DNA of 64,000 nucleotides from contig CAJUKH010000058.1 in the NCBI GenBank assembly GCA_910587345.1, positions 1 through 64,000 on the forward strand, written 5' to 3'. The stretch comes from an uncultured Oscillospiraceae bacterium. GTDB lineage: Bacteria; Bacillota; Clostridia; Oscillospirales; Oscillospiraceae. Of this stretch, positions 53,520 through 63,503 are shown piece after piece (the first letter of the stretch is position 1; each line of letters opens with the position of its first letter). The translations under genes were made by a program, and so were the position numbers. The notes under the pieces are model-generated. The model was not told the origin of the DNA. It ran no database searches and worked only from the letters and a program-made list of their open reading frames with translations.

Positions 53520-54815
53520 TTACCAACCAAAAAAGCTGAAGGGCCATCCGCCGCTTTGCTGTTGCTGCTGCTGGGCCTGCTGGCGGGACTGGAAATACTC
53601 CTGTTGGAGCGCATCCATGGCCTGGGAGCGCTGGGCGGTGGATTCATCCAGCGTGACGGAGAGGGTATGGCTCTCCCCCTCCCGGAAGACGGTGAAGGTC
53701 ACCGTGTCCCCTGCCTTGTAGTTCTTCACCGCCGAGGACAGCTGGGAGGAGGTGGTGACCACCGTGTCGTCCACGGCGGTGACGATATCCCCCGCCTTCA
53801 GCCCGGCGGTCTGAGCGCAGGAGCCGTCCAGAATGGCCTCGATATAGGCGCCGGCGGGGATGCCGTAGCGCTGGGCCTCGGAGGAGACGTCGTTCATCAG
53901 GATGCCCACGTTGGGCTTGCCGGTGACATAGCCCTTCTCCATGATATCCTTCACCATGTCCCGAACGTCGTTGATGGGGATGGCGAAGCCGATGCCCTCG
54001 ATGGTGGCGGAGGAGCCGGAGGTGCCGGAATATTTGGCGGTGGTGATGCCGATGACCTGACCGTACAGATTAAAAAGAGGGCCGCCGGAGTTGCCCGAAT
54101 TGATGGCGGTGTCGGTCTGGAGCATATTCATGACGGTGCCGTCGCTCATGGTGATGGAGCGGTCTCTGGCCGAGACATAGCCCGCCGTCAGGGTGTAGGT
54201 CAGCTCACCCAGAGGGTTGCCGATGGCGCAGACCTGCTCCCCTACCACCAGATTGTCGGAATCCCCCAGCACCACGGGGGTGAGGTCTTCCGCCTCGATT
54301 TTCAGCACGGCGATATCGTTGGGGCTTTCCCCGCCCACCAGCGTGGCGTCGTAGGTCCTGCCGTCGGCGAAAGCCACCTGAATGGCGGTGGCGCCCTCAA
54401 TGACGTGGTAGTTGGTGAGGATATAGCCGTCCTGAGAGATGACAAAGCCGGAGCCGGCCGCCGCCCCCTTCACCTGCTGACCCCAGTAGTTGGTGGTGAC
54501 CAGCTCGGTGGTGATGCCCACGGTGGAGTTAAGGTTGGAGGCGTAGATCTGGGGCAGGGTCAGGGGCTGTTCGGTGGTGACGTTGGATATGCTGACCACC
54601 GTGGGGGCGTGGGAGCCTTCGTAGAGGGTGGTACGGCTTGCCAGAGCGGGGATATATCGGACCGCCGCGCCGCCGGCCACGCCGCCCAGAAGGGCGCAGA
54701 CCAGAGCCAGAGCCACCAGCCGGCCGGTATGCTTTTTGGGGGCGGCAGCCTCCGTTTGAGCGGCCGGGGCGGGAACGGGAAGAAACTCGTTGCGGTTGTA
54801 GTCGTTATAGTGCAT
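53520..54815 (-). CDS. htrA: HtrA/DegP-like serine protease with PDZ domain
   Basis: 431 aa, membrane-anchored and outward-facing quality-control protease. A short cytosolic N-terminus leads to a helix at about residues 32-52 (LVALALVCALLGGVAGGAAV). The S1C protease domain follows with the catalytic triad His137 (TNYHVIEG), Asp167 (NDIAVLKI) and Ser243 (GNSGGPLF), then one PDZ domain (GIPAGAYIEAILDGSC, AGLKAGDIVTAVDD). The tail is Gln-rich and ends in aromatic residues (WPFSFFGW). It is monocistronic with its own terminator. In Firmicutes such genes usually answer to envelope stress. Confidence 0.93.
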   Translation of the reverse strand: MHYNDYNRNEFLPVPAPAAQTEAAAPKKHTGRLVALALVCALLGGVAGGAAVRYIPALASRTTLYEGSHAPTVVSISNVTTEQPLTLPQIYASNLNSTVGITTELVTTNYWGQQVKGAAAGSGFVISQDGYILTNYHVIEGATAIQVAFADGRTYDATLVGGESPNDIAVLKIEAEDLTPVVLGDSDNLVVGEQVCAIGNPLGELTYTLTAGYVSARDRSITMSDGTVMNMLQTDTAINSGNSGGPLFNLYGQVIGITTAKYSGTSGSSATIEGIGFAIPINDVRDMVKDIMEKGYVTGKPNVGILMNDVSSEAQRYGIPAGAYIEAILDGSCAQTAGLKAGDIVTAVDDTVVTTSSQLSSAVKNYKAGDTVTFTVFREGESHTLSVTLDESTAQRSQAMDALQQEYFQSRQQAQQQQQQSGGWPFSFFGW

Positions 54816-54928
54816 AAGAGATTGCTCCTTTGCTGTTTTCTTTGTAACAGCCTATACTTTACGATAGAATTATGTCCAGAAAATGAAGAAACTTTGCTTC
54901 TTTTTTGAATTTTGGTTGATTTATCCTG

Positions 54929-56107
54929 TCAAAAATCATATTTGGAGTTGTTAAAGTTGTCGGGAGAGCCGCCTTTCAAAAGGGCGGAGATATCCCCAGC
55001 GGCAAGGCGGATATCGGCGGTGACATTGTCCAGAATGCCGGAGCGGAGGACGTTGAGGACCACCAGACAGAGGACAGGCCCCAAAATCATGCCCGCCACC
55101 CCGGCCAGCTGCATCCCCACATAGACGCTGGCCAGAGAGAGGAGGGGGGAAAGACCGGTCTGGTTTCCCAGAACCTTTGGCTCCCCCACCCGGCGAAAGA
55201 GGGCCACCAGGCCCCAGACCACCATAAGGCCCACGGCGTGACGGAGCTGGCCGGTGAAAAGGTCGATGACCGCCCAGGGCACCATGACGGTGCCCGAGCC
55301 GAGAATGGGGATAAAGTCCAGCACGGCCAGAGCCAGCGCCAGCAGAAGGGCGTAGGGCTGGTGAATGAGGAAAAAACCGGCCAGCAGGATGACAAAGACC
55401 CCTGCCGACAAAATCAGTTCCGCCCTGATATACCCGCCGAAGCCGGCAGAGACCGCCCGGCGGATCAGAGAAAGGACGTACCGGGGACCTTGGGGAAGGC
55501 GGTCGGCCAGAGAGGTGCGGAGGTGGGGGAAGTCGGAGACGATGAAATAGCAGGCCATCACAAAGACGATGGAGGCCACGGCGAAGGAGGGCAGGGCGGT
55601 GACAAGAGAGGTGCCCTTGTCCACTACCGCAGTGAGGAAGCGGGGAATGACGGTCTCCAGCCATTGGAAAAACTGCTCCACCAGAGAATCGGCGGTGGCC
55701 CGGGCCGAGGCGGGCAGGTGGGCCATGCCCCGGGAGAAGAGGACCCCCAGCCGGTCCACCACCGACTGGAGGGAGGCCACCAGAGCCTCCCAGTTGCCGG
55801 CCAGGGAGACCACCTCCCGCAAGATGCCGGTGAACAGGCTCCAGAGAAGTGCGCCCAGGGCGGCGAAGACCAAAAGCAGAAGGGCCAGAGAAAGGATGTT
55901 CCGGGACAGTCCCAGCTTCCCATGGAGCCACCGGACCAGAGGGGACAGGGCCCATGCGGCAAGGAACGCCAGCAGAAAGGGGGCGAAAAGGGAGAGGAGC
56001 GTGGGGCCGAGGGCGGTCACGGCCCAGCAGACCAGCAGCACAAACAAAAGCCGCAGGCCCAGCCGGAACCAGAGCCGGCCCCGTTCGGGCCAGGAAAGCT
56101 CTTTCAT
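54929..56107 (-). CDS. AI-2E/YtvI-family membrane protein
   Basis: 392 aa with about eight membrane helices in the AI-2E transporter pattern: two N-terminal helices, a long amphipathic region (residues 95-165), then a bundle ending in the conserved LALAVLDFIPILGSGTVMVP and the GEPKVLGNQTGLSPLL block. Spore formers have a YtvI version acting in the mother cell; the PILGSGTV form fits it. Transport substrate unproven. It is leftward and 113 bp from htrA, apparently transcribed on its own. Confidence 0.85.
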   Translation of the reverse strand: MKELSWPERGRLWFRLGLRLLFVLLVCWAVTALGPTLLSLFAPFLLAFLAAWALSPLVRWLHGKLGLSRNILSLALLLLVFAALGALLWSLFTGILREVVSLAGNWEALVASLQSVVDRLGVLFSRGMAHLPASARATADSLVEQFFQWLETVIPRFLTAVVDKGTSLVTALPSFAVASIVFVMACYFIVSDFPHLRTSLADRLPQGPRYVLSLIRRAVSAGFGGYIRAELILSAGVFVILLAGFFLIHQPYALLLALALAVLDFIPILGSGTVMVPWAVIDLFTGQLRHAVGLMVVWGLVALFRRVGEPKVLGNQTGLSPLLSLASVYVGMQLAGVAGMILGPVLCLVVLNVLRSGILDNVTADIRLAAGDISALLKGGSPDNFNNSKYDF

Positions 56108-56266
56108 GGAAGGTCCTCCTTTGGGTTTCTTTGGTAAATACGGACATTTTTTGAGTAGTATAGCACATTTGAGGAAAAAAGAAAGGGGATTTTGTGAACA
56201 AAGGGGACCCTTCGTAAACGGAAGGAAAAGAGGGGCAGGATTTTTTCCGAACCGGCGCTTCCCCGC

Positions 56267-56330
56267 TTGAATTTCCCGGGGAAAGATGATATGATTTTAT
56301 CAGGTATGCCTCCGGGCGGTACGCCCGGAT
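56267..56330 (+). promoter_or_regulatory. miaB promoter and leader hairpin
   Basis: TTGAAT (56267-56272), 17-bp spacer, TATGAT (56290-56295). The leader then forms CCGGGCG, loop GTA, CGCCCGG (56312-56328), followed by ATAAATTTTT, a possible attenuator. Confidence 0.7.
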
Positions 56331-56365
56331 AAATTTTTACGTTTCCCCGGAAAGGATGGGTCCCC

Positions 56366-57781
56366 TTGGAAGGAAAAACCACCCGCATCTCCCCCGCCGA
56401 CATCGACCGGCAGCGGGAGTTCTGCGACAAAATACAGGAGGCCTGGGCCGCCCGGCCCAGCCAGCCGCTGGCCTATGTAGACACCTATGGCTGCCAGCAG
56501 AACGAAGCCGATTCGGAGCGTATCCGGGGCTATCTGACGGCAATGGGCTGCGGCTTTACCGACGACGAGAAGGCCGCCGACGTCATCGTTATCAACACCT
56601 GCGCCATTCGAGAGCACGCCGAGGACCGGGTGTTCGGCAACGTGGGGGCGCTGGTCCATGCCAAGCGGGCCCATCCGGGGCAGATCATCTGCCTTTGCGG
56701 CTGCATGGCTCAGGAACCGCGGGTGGCCGAGAAGCTCCGCCAGTCCTACCGCCATGTGGATCTTGTGTTCGGCCCCCATGCGCTGTGGAAATTCCCCGAG
56801 CTGCTCTACCGGGTGGTCTCCCGCCGGGGACGGGTCTTTGAGACCACCGACGAGGCCGGTTCCATCGCCGAGGGCATCCCCCTCTCCCGTCAGGACGGGG
56901 TGAAGGCCTGGGTGTCCATTATGTACGGCTGCAACAACTTTTGTACTTACTGCATCGTCCCCTACGTCCGGGGCCGGGAGCGGTCCAGACTGCCAGAGGA
57001 CGTGCTGGCCGAGATCCGGGCGCTGGTGGAGGAGGGGTATAAGGACATCACCCTTCTGGGCCAGAATGTGAACTCCTACGGCAAGGACCTGGGGCTGGAT
57101 ATGGATTTTGCCGACCTTCTGGAGAAGATCGAGGCCATTCCCGGGGATTTCCTCATCCGTTTTATGACAAGCCATCCCAAGGACGCCTCTCAAAAGCTCT
57201 TTGAGGTCATGGGGAAAAGCCGGAAGATCGCTCCGGTATTCCACCTGCCCGTGCAGGCGGGAAACGACCGGGTGCTGAAGGCCATGAACCGGGTCTATAC
57301 CCGGGAGGAGTATCTGGACAAGGTGCGCCGCCTGCGGGAGCAGGTGCCGGACATCGTACTCACCTCGGACATTATCGTGGGCTTCCCCGGGGAGACCACG
57401 CCCGAGTTTGAGGATACCCTCTCCCTTATCGAAGAGGTCCGGTTTGACGCTCTCTTTACCTTCATCTTTTCCCCCCGGGAGGGTACCCCTGCCGCAAGTA
57501 TGGAGGACCCCATGCCCATGGAAGAGAAAAAGGCCAATTTCCAGCGGCTGGTGGACGCTCAAAACGCCATTTCGGCGGAAAAGCACGCCGCCTATATCGG
57601 CAGACGGCTTCGCTGTCTGGTGGACGGCGTGGGGGAGGAGATGGGCTATCCTCTGGTGGCCCGGACCCCGGGCAACCGGCTGGTGCGGCTGGAGAACGGA
57701 GAGGAGTGTCTGGTAGGCTCCTTCCGGGAGGTGGAGATCACCGGGGCCAACACCTGGTCCCTCACCGGCCGGCTGGTGTAA
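56366..57781 (+). CDS. miaB: tRNA-2-methylthio-N6-dimethylallyladenosine synthase
   Basis: 471 aa. Adds the methylthio group to i6A37 of tRNAs. The N-terminal UPF0004 domain has the auxiliary cluster cysteines 43, 79 and 113 (YGCQQNEAD, NTCAIREHA, CGCMAQ). The radical SAM cluster cysteines are 189, 193 and 196 (GCNNFCTYCIVPYVRGRERS), and a TRAM domain closes the C-terminus. The start is TTG 56366 with GGAAAGGATGGG upstream; no ATG fits. The next gene, for a CPBP protease, lies 38 bp on, then mutL. Confidence 0.95.
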   Translation: MEGKTTRISPADIDRQREFCDKIQEAWAARPSQPLAYVDTYGCQQNEADSERIRGYLTAMGCGFTDDEKAADVIVINTCAIREHAEDRVFGNVGALVHAKRAHPGQIICLCGCMAQEPRVAEKLRQSYRHVDLVFGPHALWKFPELLYRVVSRRGRVFETTDEAGSIAEGIPLSRQDGVKAWVSIMYGCNNFCTYCIVPYVRGRERSRLPEDVLAEIRALVEEGYKDITLLGQNVNSYGKDLGLDMDFADLLEKIEAIPGDFLIRFMTSHPKDASQKLFEVMGKSRKIAPVFHLPVQAGNDRVLKAMNRVYTREEYLDKVRRLREQVPDIVLTSDIIVGFPGETTPEFEDTLSLIEEVRFDALFTFIFSPREGTPAASMEDPMPMEEKKANFQRLVDAQNAISAEKHAAYIGRRLRCLVDGVGEEMGYPLVARTPGNRLVRLENGEECLVGSFREVEITGANTWSLTGRLV

Positions 57782-57819
57782 GAGATCGGGCAACGAGACA
57801 AAGGAAAGGAGGCGGTAGG

Positions 57820-58512
57820 ATGTTTCGCCGCAGCTGGAGAAGTCAGATGACCGCCTCTGAAGGGCAGAGGGGAGCGGTGTTTTTCCTGTTGTATCTGCTG
57901 GTGTTTCCCCGGCTCAACGCCTGGGTCCAGCGGGTGCTGATGGGGGATGGCGAGGCTCTGGTGGCCGAGGCCAATGTGATCTATTATCTCTTTTTGTTTA
58001 TTATAACCTTGTTTGTGTTCTGGGGCTTTTTGCGCAAGGATCTGGAGCAGCTTCTGGACTGGCTGCCGGAAAATCTGTTTGGGGTGGTGCTGGGACTGGC
58101 TCTGGCGGGGGGCGCTGCCCTGCTGCTTCGTCAAATCCCCTTTCTCCCGGTCAACCCCATCTCCCGGCAATACGCCGAGGAGTTTGCCGCCGCACCCACT
58201 GCCACGCTGGTGCTGATCCTTGTGCTCATCCCCGTGGTGGAGGAGACATTGTACCGGGGCCTCTTTTTCGGCCAGCTGCGGGGGTACAGCCGGACGTTGG
58301 CCATGTGGGTGAGCATCCTTTTTTACACTCTGTCCCATGTGTGGCGGTACGCTTTGGAGGTGGGGGATATCCTCTATCTGCTGCCGCTGGCGCTTCTCTC
58401 CCTGCCCATGTCCGTTGTGCTGACCTGGTGCTATGACAACGGGGGCAGCGTGTGGAGCTGTGTGGTGCTCCATGGGGCCTTGAACGGGCTGAGCCTGCTG
58501 CTGGGCCGCTGA
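57820..58512 (+). CDS. CPBP-family intramembrane glutamic endopeptidase
   Basis: 230 aa with about six membrane helices. The family's active-site motifs are present: EETLYRG (the EExxxR glutamate pair), a helix with SHVWRYA, and LHGALNGL near the end. CPBP/Abi proteins are membrane proteases related to Rce1; bacterial roles vary. ATG 57820 follows AAAGGAGG. The gene lies in a miaB-mutL run. Confidence 0.85.
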   Translation: MFRRSWRSQMTASEGQRGAVFFLLYLLVFPRLNAWVQRVLMGDGEALVAEANVIYYLFLFIITLFVFWGFLRKDLEQLLDWLPENLFGVVLGLALAGGAALLLRQIPFLPVNPISRQYAEEFAAAPTATLVLILVLIPVVEETLYRGLFFGQLRGYSRTLAMWVSILFYTLSHVWRYALEVGDILYLLPLALLSLPMSVVLTWCYDNGGSVWSCVVLHGALNGLSLLLGR

Positions 58513-58640
58513 GGGGGACCCCCTTCCCCTTCCCTCCCCTGCGCCGGGGGCTGCTGGGGATACACGACAGTAAACGAAGGGTATTAAAAGAAGAAAAAAT
58601 TCCTGTTTGGAAATGGATTTTACAGAAAAGGGGGGTAAGT

Positions 58641-60659
58641 ATGCCCGAGATACAGGTATTGTCCACCCATGTGGCCGACCTGATCGCCGCCGGCGAGGTG
58701 GTGGAGCGGCCCGCTTCGGTGGTGAAGGAGCTGACGGAAAACGCCGTCGACGCCGGGGCTTCGGTGGTGACGGTAGAAATTCAAAACGGCGGCATGGGCC
58801 TGATCCGGGTCACCGACGACGGCAAGGGCATCGCCCCGGATGAGGTGGAGACCGCTTTTCTCCGTCACGCCACCTCTAAAATCCGGACCGAATACGACTT
58901 GGACGCCATCGGCACCCTGGGGTTTCGGGGAGAGGCCCTGGCGGCCATCGCCTCAGTGTCCCGGATGGAGGCCCTCACTCGCCGGGAGGCGGATGGACTG
59001 GGCTGCGCCATTACGCTGGAAGGGGGCGTGGTGGTGGACAAGGAGGAGGCAGGCTGCCCCGCCGGCACCACCATGATGGTCCGGGACCTTTTTTATAACA
59101 CCCCGGCCCGGCTGAAATTCATGAAGAAGGATTCCGCCGAGGGGGCGGCCTGTCTGGCGGTGGTCCAGAAGCAGGCTCTGGCCCATCCGGAGGTCTCCTT
59201 CCGCTTCCTCCGGGACGGCCGGCAGGAACTGCTGACCCCCGGAGACGGGCAGCTTCGCTCCGCCCTCTATGCCGTGCTGGGGCGGGATATGGCTCTGGGC
59301 TATACCCCGGTGGAGGGCAGCGGAGAGGATATGAAGGTGTCCGGCTTTGTCTCTCTGCCCACCTGCTGCCGTGGAAACCGGGGATATCAGTTTTTCTTTG
59401 TCAACGGCCGCAGTGTGAAGAGCGCCGCCCTCACCGCCGCTGTGGAGCAGGCTTATGCCAATCAGAAGATGGTGGGGAAGTTTCCCGGCTGTGTGCTCCA
59501 TCTGGCCATTAAGCTCAACGCCGTGGACGTGAATGTCCACCCCACCAAGCAGGAGGTCAAGTTCGGCGCCGAGCGGCAGGTCTTTTCGGCGGTCTACTAT
59601 GCCGTGCTGGCCGCACTGGGGGCCGACAAGAGCCGCCCGGCGGCCACGGTGGGGGCGGCGGCAACGCCCCGGACAGAGGTGTTTCAGCAGACCAGCCTTC
59701 CCCTGCACGATTTTACGGCGCCCAAGCGGTCCGACTCTGTGGGGGCAGCCCCCGGCCGCCCGGGGCCTGTGCCGGCGGTCACCCTGAAGGAAGAGGGGGA
59801 GGAAGGGCGGTGCGGGGGCGCTCTGCCTCACAAGGATGCACCGCCCCGCACAGAAATTCCCACACAAAAAGAGACGGCCACAAAAACCGGTCTGATGCGG
59901 GAGCAGAAAAAAGAGGAAAAAGCCACCCCCGCCATGGAACGGGAGATCCCCGCCGTGGGGCAGGAGTTTTCTGACACGGGACGGGACACCCCCGCTATGG
60001 AGAGGGGTACCCCTGCCCTGCATTCTCCTCAGCCCTCCCCCACCGCCCAAATCTCTCCTCCGCCCACCCTGATAGAAGAGACGGCGCAGGAGACCCCCTG
60101 GCGGGTGGCGGGAGAGCTGTTCCACACCTATATTATTGTGGAGCAGGGGGACAAAGCCCTGCTCATCGACAAACACGCCGCCCATGAGCGAATGAACTTT
60201 GACCGGATGCGGGCGGAGGACTACACCCCCATGTCCCAGATGCTGCTGACCCCCGTGGTCTTTACCCCCACCCCGGAGGAGCATACGCTGCTGCTGGAAA
60301 ACGGGGCGGAGCTGGACCGGGTAGGCTTTGGGATAGAGGACTTCGGCGGCGGCTCTCTGGTGGTCCGGCGGGTGCCAGACTATGTGGATGTGGCCGATGT
60401 GGAGGCTTCCCTGACCGAGATCGCCGGGCGGCTGGCCCTGACCGGGTCCACCGGGGTGCGGGAGCGCCGGGACGAGATCCTGCACACCGTGGCCTGTAAG
60501 GCGGCCATCAAGGGCGGCTGGAAAAACGCTCCCGAGGAATTGGAGCGGGTGGCCCGGGCGGTGATGTCCGGGGAGGTAAAGTACTGTCCCCACGGCCGGC
60601 CGGTGGCCATTGAGTTGAGCCGGACGGAGCTGGAAAAACAATTCAAACGGCGGACCTGA
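58641..60659 (+). CDS. mutL: DNA mismatch repair protein MutL
   Basis: 672 aa. The N-terminal GHKL ATPase has the motifs [23 protein letters not shown] and [12 protein letters not shown]. Residues about 330-475 are a Pro/Thr/Glu-rich flexible linker. The C-terminal dimerisation domain carries the endonuclease metal motif, here [14 protein letters not shown] from about residue 510 with Lys in place of the usual Gln, plus ACKAAIKGG and [10 protein letters not shown]. It would nick the new strand during mismatch repair. ATG 58641 follows GGGGGG. No mutS is visible beside it within the window. Confidence 0.95.
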   Translation: MPEIQVLSTHVADLIAAGEVVERPASVVKELTENAVDAGASVVTVEIQNGGMGLIRVTDDGKGIAPDEVETAFLRHATSKIRTEYDLDAIGTLGFRGEALAAIASVSRMEALTRREADGLGCAITLEGGVVVDKEEAGCPAGTTMMVRDLFYNTPARLKFMKKDSAEGAACLAVVQKQALAHPEVSFRFLRDGRQELLTPGDGQLRSALYAVLGRDMALGYTPVEGSGEDMKVSGFVSLPTCCRGNRGYQFFFVNGRSVKSAALTAAVEQAYANQKMVGKFPGCVLHLAIKLNAVDVNVHPTKQEVKFGAERQVFSAVYYAVLAALGADKSRPAATVGAAATPRTEVFQQTSLPLHDFTAPKRSDSVGAAPGRPGPVPAVTLKEEGEEGRCGGALPHKDAPPRTEIPTQKETATKTGLMREQKKEEKATPAMEREIPAVGQEFSDTGRDTPAMERGTPALHSPQPSPTAQISPPPTLIEETAQETPWRVAGELFHTYIIVEQGDKALLIDKHAAHERMNFDRMRAEDYTPMSQMLLTPVVFTPTPEEHTLLLENGAELDRVGFGIEDFGGGSLVVRRVPDYVDVADVEASLTEIAGRLALTGSTGVRERRDEILHTVACKAAIKGGWKNAPEELERVARAVMSGEVKYCPHGRPVAIELSRTELEKQFKRRT

Positions 60660-60733
60660 GCCGAAGAAGCGACTGTATTCGACGTAGAAATGGTATATTA
60701 TGGAAACATTCTGATAGAGAAAGGATGTTTTCC

Positions 60734-60964
60734 ATGTCCAAAACCAATGAATTGCAGGATCTGTTTCTCGCCCGGGCCAGCCGGGCCCGGGAGCCGGTGA
60801 CAATGTTTCTGATGAATGGCTTCCAGATGCGGGGGCGCATCACCGGCTTTGACGCCTTTGTGGTGGTGCTGGACACCGACGGCAAGCAGCAGGTCATTTA
60901 CAAGCACGCCATCTCCACCGTAGTGCCGGCCAGTCCCATTGATTTAACGCCGGAGGGTACATAA
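60734..60964 (+). CDS. hfq: RNA chaperone Hfq
   Basis: 76 aa. The Sm1 motif ([39 protein letters not shown]) and the Sm2 motif YKHAIST are complete. The Sm1 part usually has QD at the start, present here as LQD. ATG 60734 is preferred, with AAAGGA 9 nt upstream; an ATG at 60725 lies in that site. miaB-mutL-hfq is a widespread order. Sequence after the stop is a palindromic repeat cluster. Confidence 0.95.
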   Translation: MSKTNELQDLFLARASRAREPVTMFLMNGFQMRGRITGFDAFVVVLDTDGKQQVIYKHAISTVVPASPIDLTPEGT

Positions 60965-60965
60965 C

Positions 60966-61370
60966 AAGAAGCGCGGAGGACCGGGCTGCCGGAAAAATAA
61001 GACCCGAAGCGGAGCAAACGGATTGGCGGGCCATCGGCCCGGCAAACGGCTTGCGCAGTCGAAGGGGCTTATTTTTCCGGCGCCCAGCCCGGTTCGCAGC
61101 GTGACAGCAGGCAAGGCCGTCAAAGGAGGCTCCGAAGCGGAGCAAACGGATCGGCGGGCCGATGGCCCGGCAAACGGCTTGCGCAGTCGAAGGGGCTTAT
61201 TTTTCCGGCGTCCAGCCCGGTTCGCAGCGTGACAAGAAGCGTGGAGGACCGGGCTGCCGAGGGGATAGCGCCGGAGCGGAGCGAAAACTGCGGCGGGGCG
61301 AAGCCCCAGAGCAGATTTTGCGCAGTCGGAGAAGCTATAACCCGAGGCGTCCAGCCCCGGTTTGCAGCGT
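60966..61370. repeat. Cluster of three palindromic repeat copies after hfq
   Basis: Copy 1 (about 60966-61105) and copy 3 (about 61233-61372) each start AAGAAGCG(C/T)GGAGGACC and end GCAGCGTGAC, with long complementary arms: CCGGGCTGCCGGAAAAATAAG is split as two parts here (60981-61001) against 61068-61092, and 61249-61269 against 61334-61360. Copy 2 (61106-61232) lacks the left arm. Inner loops share GCGGAGC...GCGCAGTCG. The gap 60965-61426 otherwise holds only the leader of the next gene. Confidence 0.8.
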
Positions 61371-61426
61371 GACATCCCGGCCGGCAGCCACATCGCCGTG
61401 AAACACAGAAAGAGAGACGTTATACT

Positions 61427-62722
61427 ATGAAGCAGGGCACATTGCTGAACAAGGTCGTTATAACCCTCTTCTTTGCCGCCATCATCCTTTACATGGGCGG
61501 GGCGGCCTGGCGGGGGCTGCGGGACCCCTACCCTACCGTTCAGGCTTACACCTATGTGGTGGAGGACACCATGGAGGCCACCGGATATCTGGTCCGGCAG
61601 GAGCAGGTCATCCATGGATGGACCATTCAGGCGGAGGGGACGGAGGCGACGGTACGGCTCCTTCCCAGCGAGGGGGAGAAAATCGCCGCCGGCACCACCG
61701 TGGCCCTTCTTTACAGCGACGGAGCGGCCATGGAGCGCAGCCAGCGGCTGGAGACGCTGGAGGCGGAGGCCGCCCAGCTGCGGGAGGCCATCACGGCCGG
61801 AGAGAATGGGCAGGGGGAGCAGATCGGCCGGAAAGTGACCTCCTCCATGGTGGCGCTGCGCCGGGCGGTGGAGGCGGGGGACTTTACCCGGCTGGAAAGT
61901 CAGGTGGGGACCTTCAAAAGCGCTGTGTACCAGCAAGCCCAGCGGTATGGCAACGGAGATGACCTGGCGGCGGCTCTGGCAGCGGCCCAAAATGAGATAA
62001 ATACCCTCCGGGCCTTGACGCCCCAGGAGGGGGTGCGGGTCACCGTGCCCCAAAGCGGGATATTTTCCGGCCAGGTGGACGGGTATGAGACGGTTTTGGT
62101 CCCCGAGATCACGGAGGGGGTGACCCCTTCCCTGCTGGATTCGCTGGAAAGCCGGGCGGTGGAAGAGGACAGCTCCGCTCTGGGGAAACTTATTACCAAC
62201 TCTCAATGGTATTTCATCTTCTCTTTGGGGGAGGAGCAGGCCAAGCGGCTGACCGTGGGACGAGCCGTCCCCGTCCGTTTTTCCCGGGACTGGTCGGGAA
62301 CGGTAGACATGACGGTAGAGCGGATCAGCCTGCCGGAAAACGGCCGTGTGGCGGTGATCCTGTCCACCCGCAAATTTTTGTCGGAGACCACCCTCCTGCG
62401 CCGGCAGACGGTGGAGCTGATTTTTGACAGCCAGATGGGCATCCGGGTCCCCCTGGGGGCGGTCCGGGTGGAGGAGCAGACCGAGACCGATAAGGAGAGC
62501 GGAGAGACCCGGACGGTCCAGGTGACGGGGGTCTATGTGCAGGTGGGAGCCTTTGCCGAGTTCAAGCCGGTGACGGTGCTGGCCCAGGGGGAGGACTATT
62601 ATATGGTCCGGCCCCTTCTGCCCGAAAACGCCGACACGGTCCAGCAGAAGCTGGCCCTTCGTGCCGGCGACTCGGTTATCATCGCCAGCGAGGAGATCTG
62701 GGACGGAAAAGTGATCGAGTAA
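61427..62722 (+). CDS. HlyD-like periplasmic-adaptor-type membrane protein
   Basis: 431 aa. One N-terminal membrane helix (VVITLFFAAIILYMGGAAW) is followed by a biotinyl-lipoyl-like half-motif, a helical coiled region (residues about 105-195, LETLEAEAAQLREAITAGEN), the second half and a beta-barrel end. This is the HlyD/membrane-fusion layout, common next to yggS and sepF in Clostridia; no transporter partner lies nearby. A role near the division machinery is only a guess from context. Confidence 0.8.
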   Translation: MKQGTLLNKVVITLFFAAIILYMGGAAWRGLRDPYPTVQAYTYVVEDTMEATGYLVRQEQVIHGWTIQAEGTEATVRLLPSEGEKIAAGTTVALLYSDGAAMERSQRLETLEAEAAQLREAITAGENGQGEQIGRKVTSSMVALRRAVEAGDFTRLESQVGTFKSAVYQQAQRYGNGDDLAAALAAAQNEINTLRALTPQEGVRVTVPQSGIFSGQVDGYETVLVPEITEGVTPSLLDSLESRAVEEDSSALGKLITNSQWYFIFSLGEEQAKRLTVGRAVPVRFSRDWSGTVDMTVERISLPENGRVAVILSTRKFLSETTLLRRQTVELIFDSQMGIRVPLGAVRVEEQTETDKESGETRTVQVTGVYVQVGAFAEFKPVTVLAQGEDYYMVRPLLPENADTVQQKLALRAGDSVIIASEEIWDGKVIE

Positions 62723-62764
62723 AAGAAAAAGGTAGGACTTTTAACAGAAAGAGAGGTTTTACTT

Positions 62765-63475
62765 ATGTCTTTGGAAGAGAACATTCAAAAGGTGAAGGAG
62801 AATATCGCCGCCGCCGCCCGGGAGGTGGGGAGGGACCCCGCCGAGATCACGCTGGTGGCCGCCACCAAGGTCCAGAGCGACGAGACCATCCGGGCCGCCA
62901 TTGCCGCCGGGGTCACCATCTGCGGGGAAAACCGGGTCCAGGAGATGACCGCCCATCTGGACGCCGACGCCTACGCCGGGGCGGAGGTCCACTTCATCGG
63001 CCATCTTCAGACCAACAAGGTGAAGAACGTGGTGGGGCGTGTGGAGCTTATCGAGTCGGTGGGTTCGGAGCATTTGCTGGAGGCCATCGACAAGCAGGCC
63101 GCCAAGCTGGGGATCGTGCAGGATGTGCTGCTGGAGGTCAATGTGGGAGACGAGGAAAGCAAGTCCGGCGTGGCGGTGGACGAGCTGGAGGCGCTGGCCC
63201 GCAGGGCCTGCGAACTTCCCAATATCCGCCTTCGGGGGCTGATGGCCATCCCGCCGGTGGCCGGCGAGGATGGAAATCGTGGATTTTTCCGGGAAATGCA
63301 TCAACTTTTTGTTGACATAAAACGGAAAATGGCCCATAATGAAAATGATATCAACTGTCTCTCCATGGGGATGAGCGGCGATTATATGGACGCAGTGCGG
63401 GAGGGTGCCACCCTGGTACGGGTGGGGACCGCCCTGTTCGGCGCCCGGCCGCCCATGCGCCCTGCGGCAGAATGA
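62765..63475 (+). CDS. YggS-family PLP-binding protein (YlmE)
   Basis: 236 aa. Alanine-racemase-like barrel without racemase activity that helps hold pyridoxal phosphate levels. The PLP lysine is in VAATKVQ; further family blocks are GENRVQE, HFIGHLQTNK, and SMGMSGDYMDAVREGATLVR. ATG 62765 follows GAGAGG. It stands directly before sepF, as ylmE does in the Bacillus ylmDEFGH division cluster. Confidence 0.93.
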   Translation: MSLEENIQKVKENIAAAAREVGRDPAEITLVAATKVQSDETIRAAIAAGVTICGENRVQEMTAHLDADAYAGAEVHFIGHLQTNKVKNVVGRVELIESVGSEHLLEAIDKQAAKLGIVQDVLLEVNVGDEESKSGVAVDELEALARRACELPNIRLRGLMAIPPVAGEDGNRGFFREMHQLFVDIKRKMAHNENDINCLSMGMSGDYMDAVREGATLVRVGTALFGARPPMRPAAE

Positions 63476-63503
63476 TGAGTCATAAATTTAGGAGGAACTT
63501 TCC

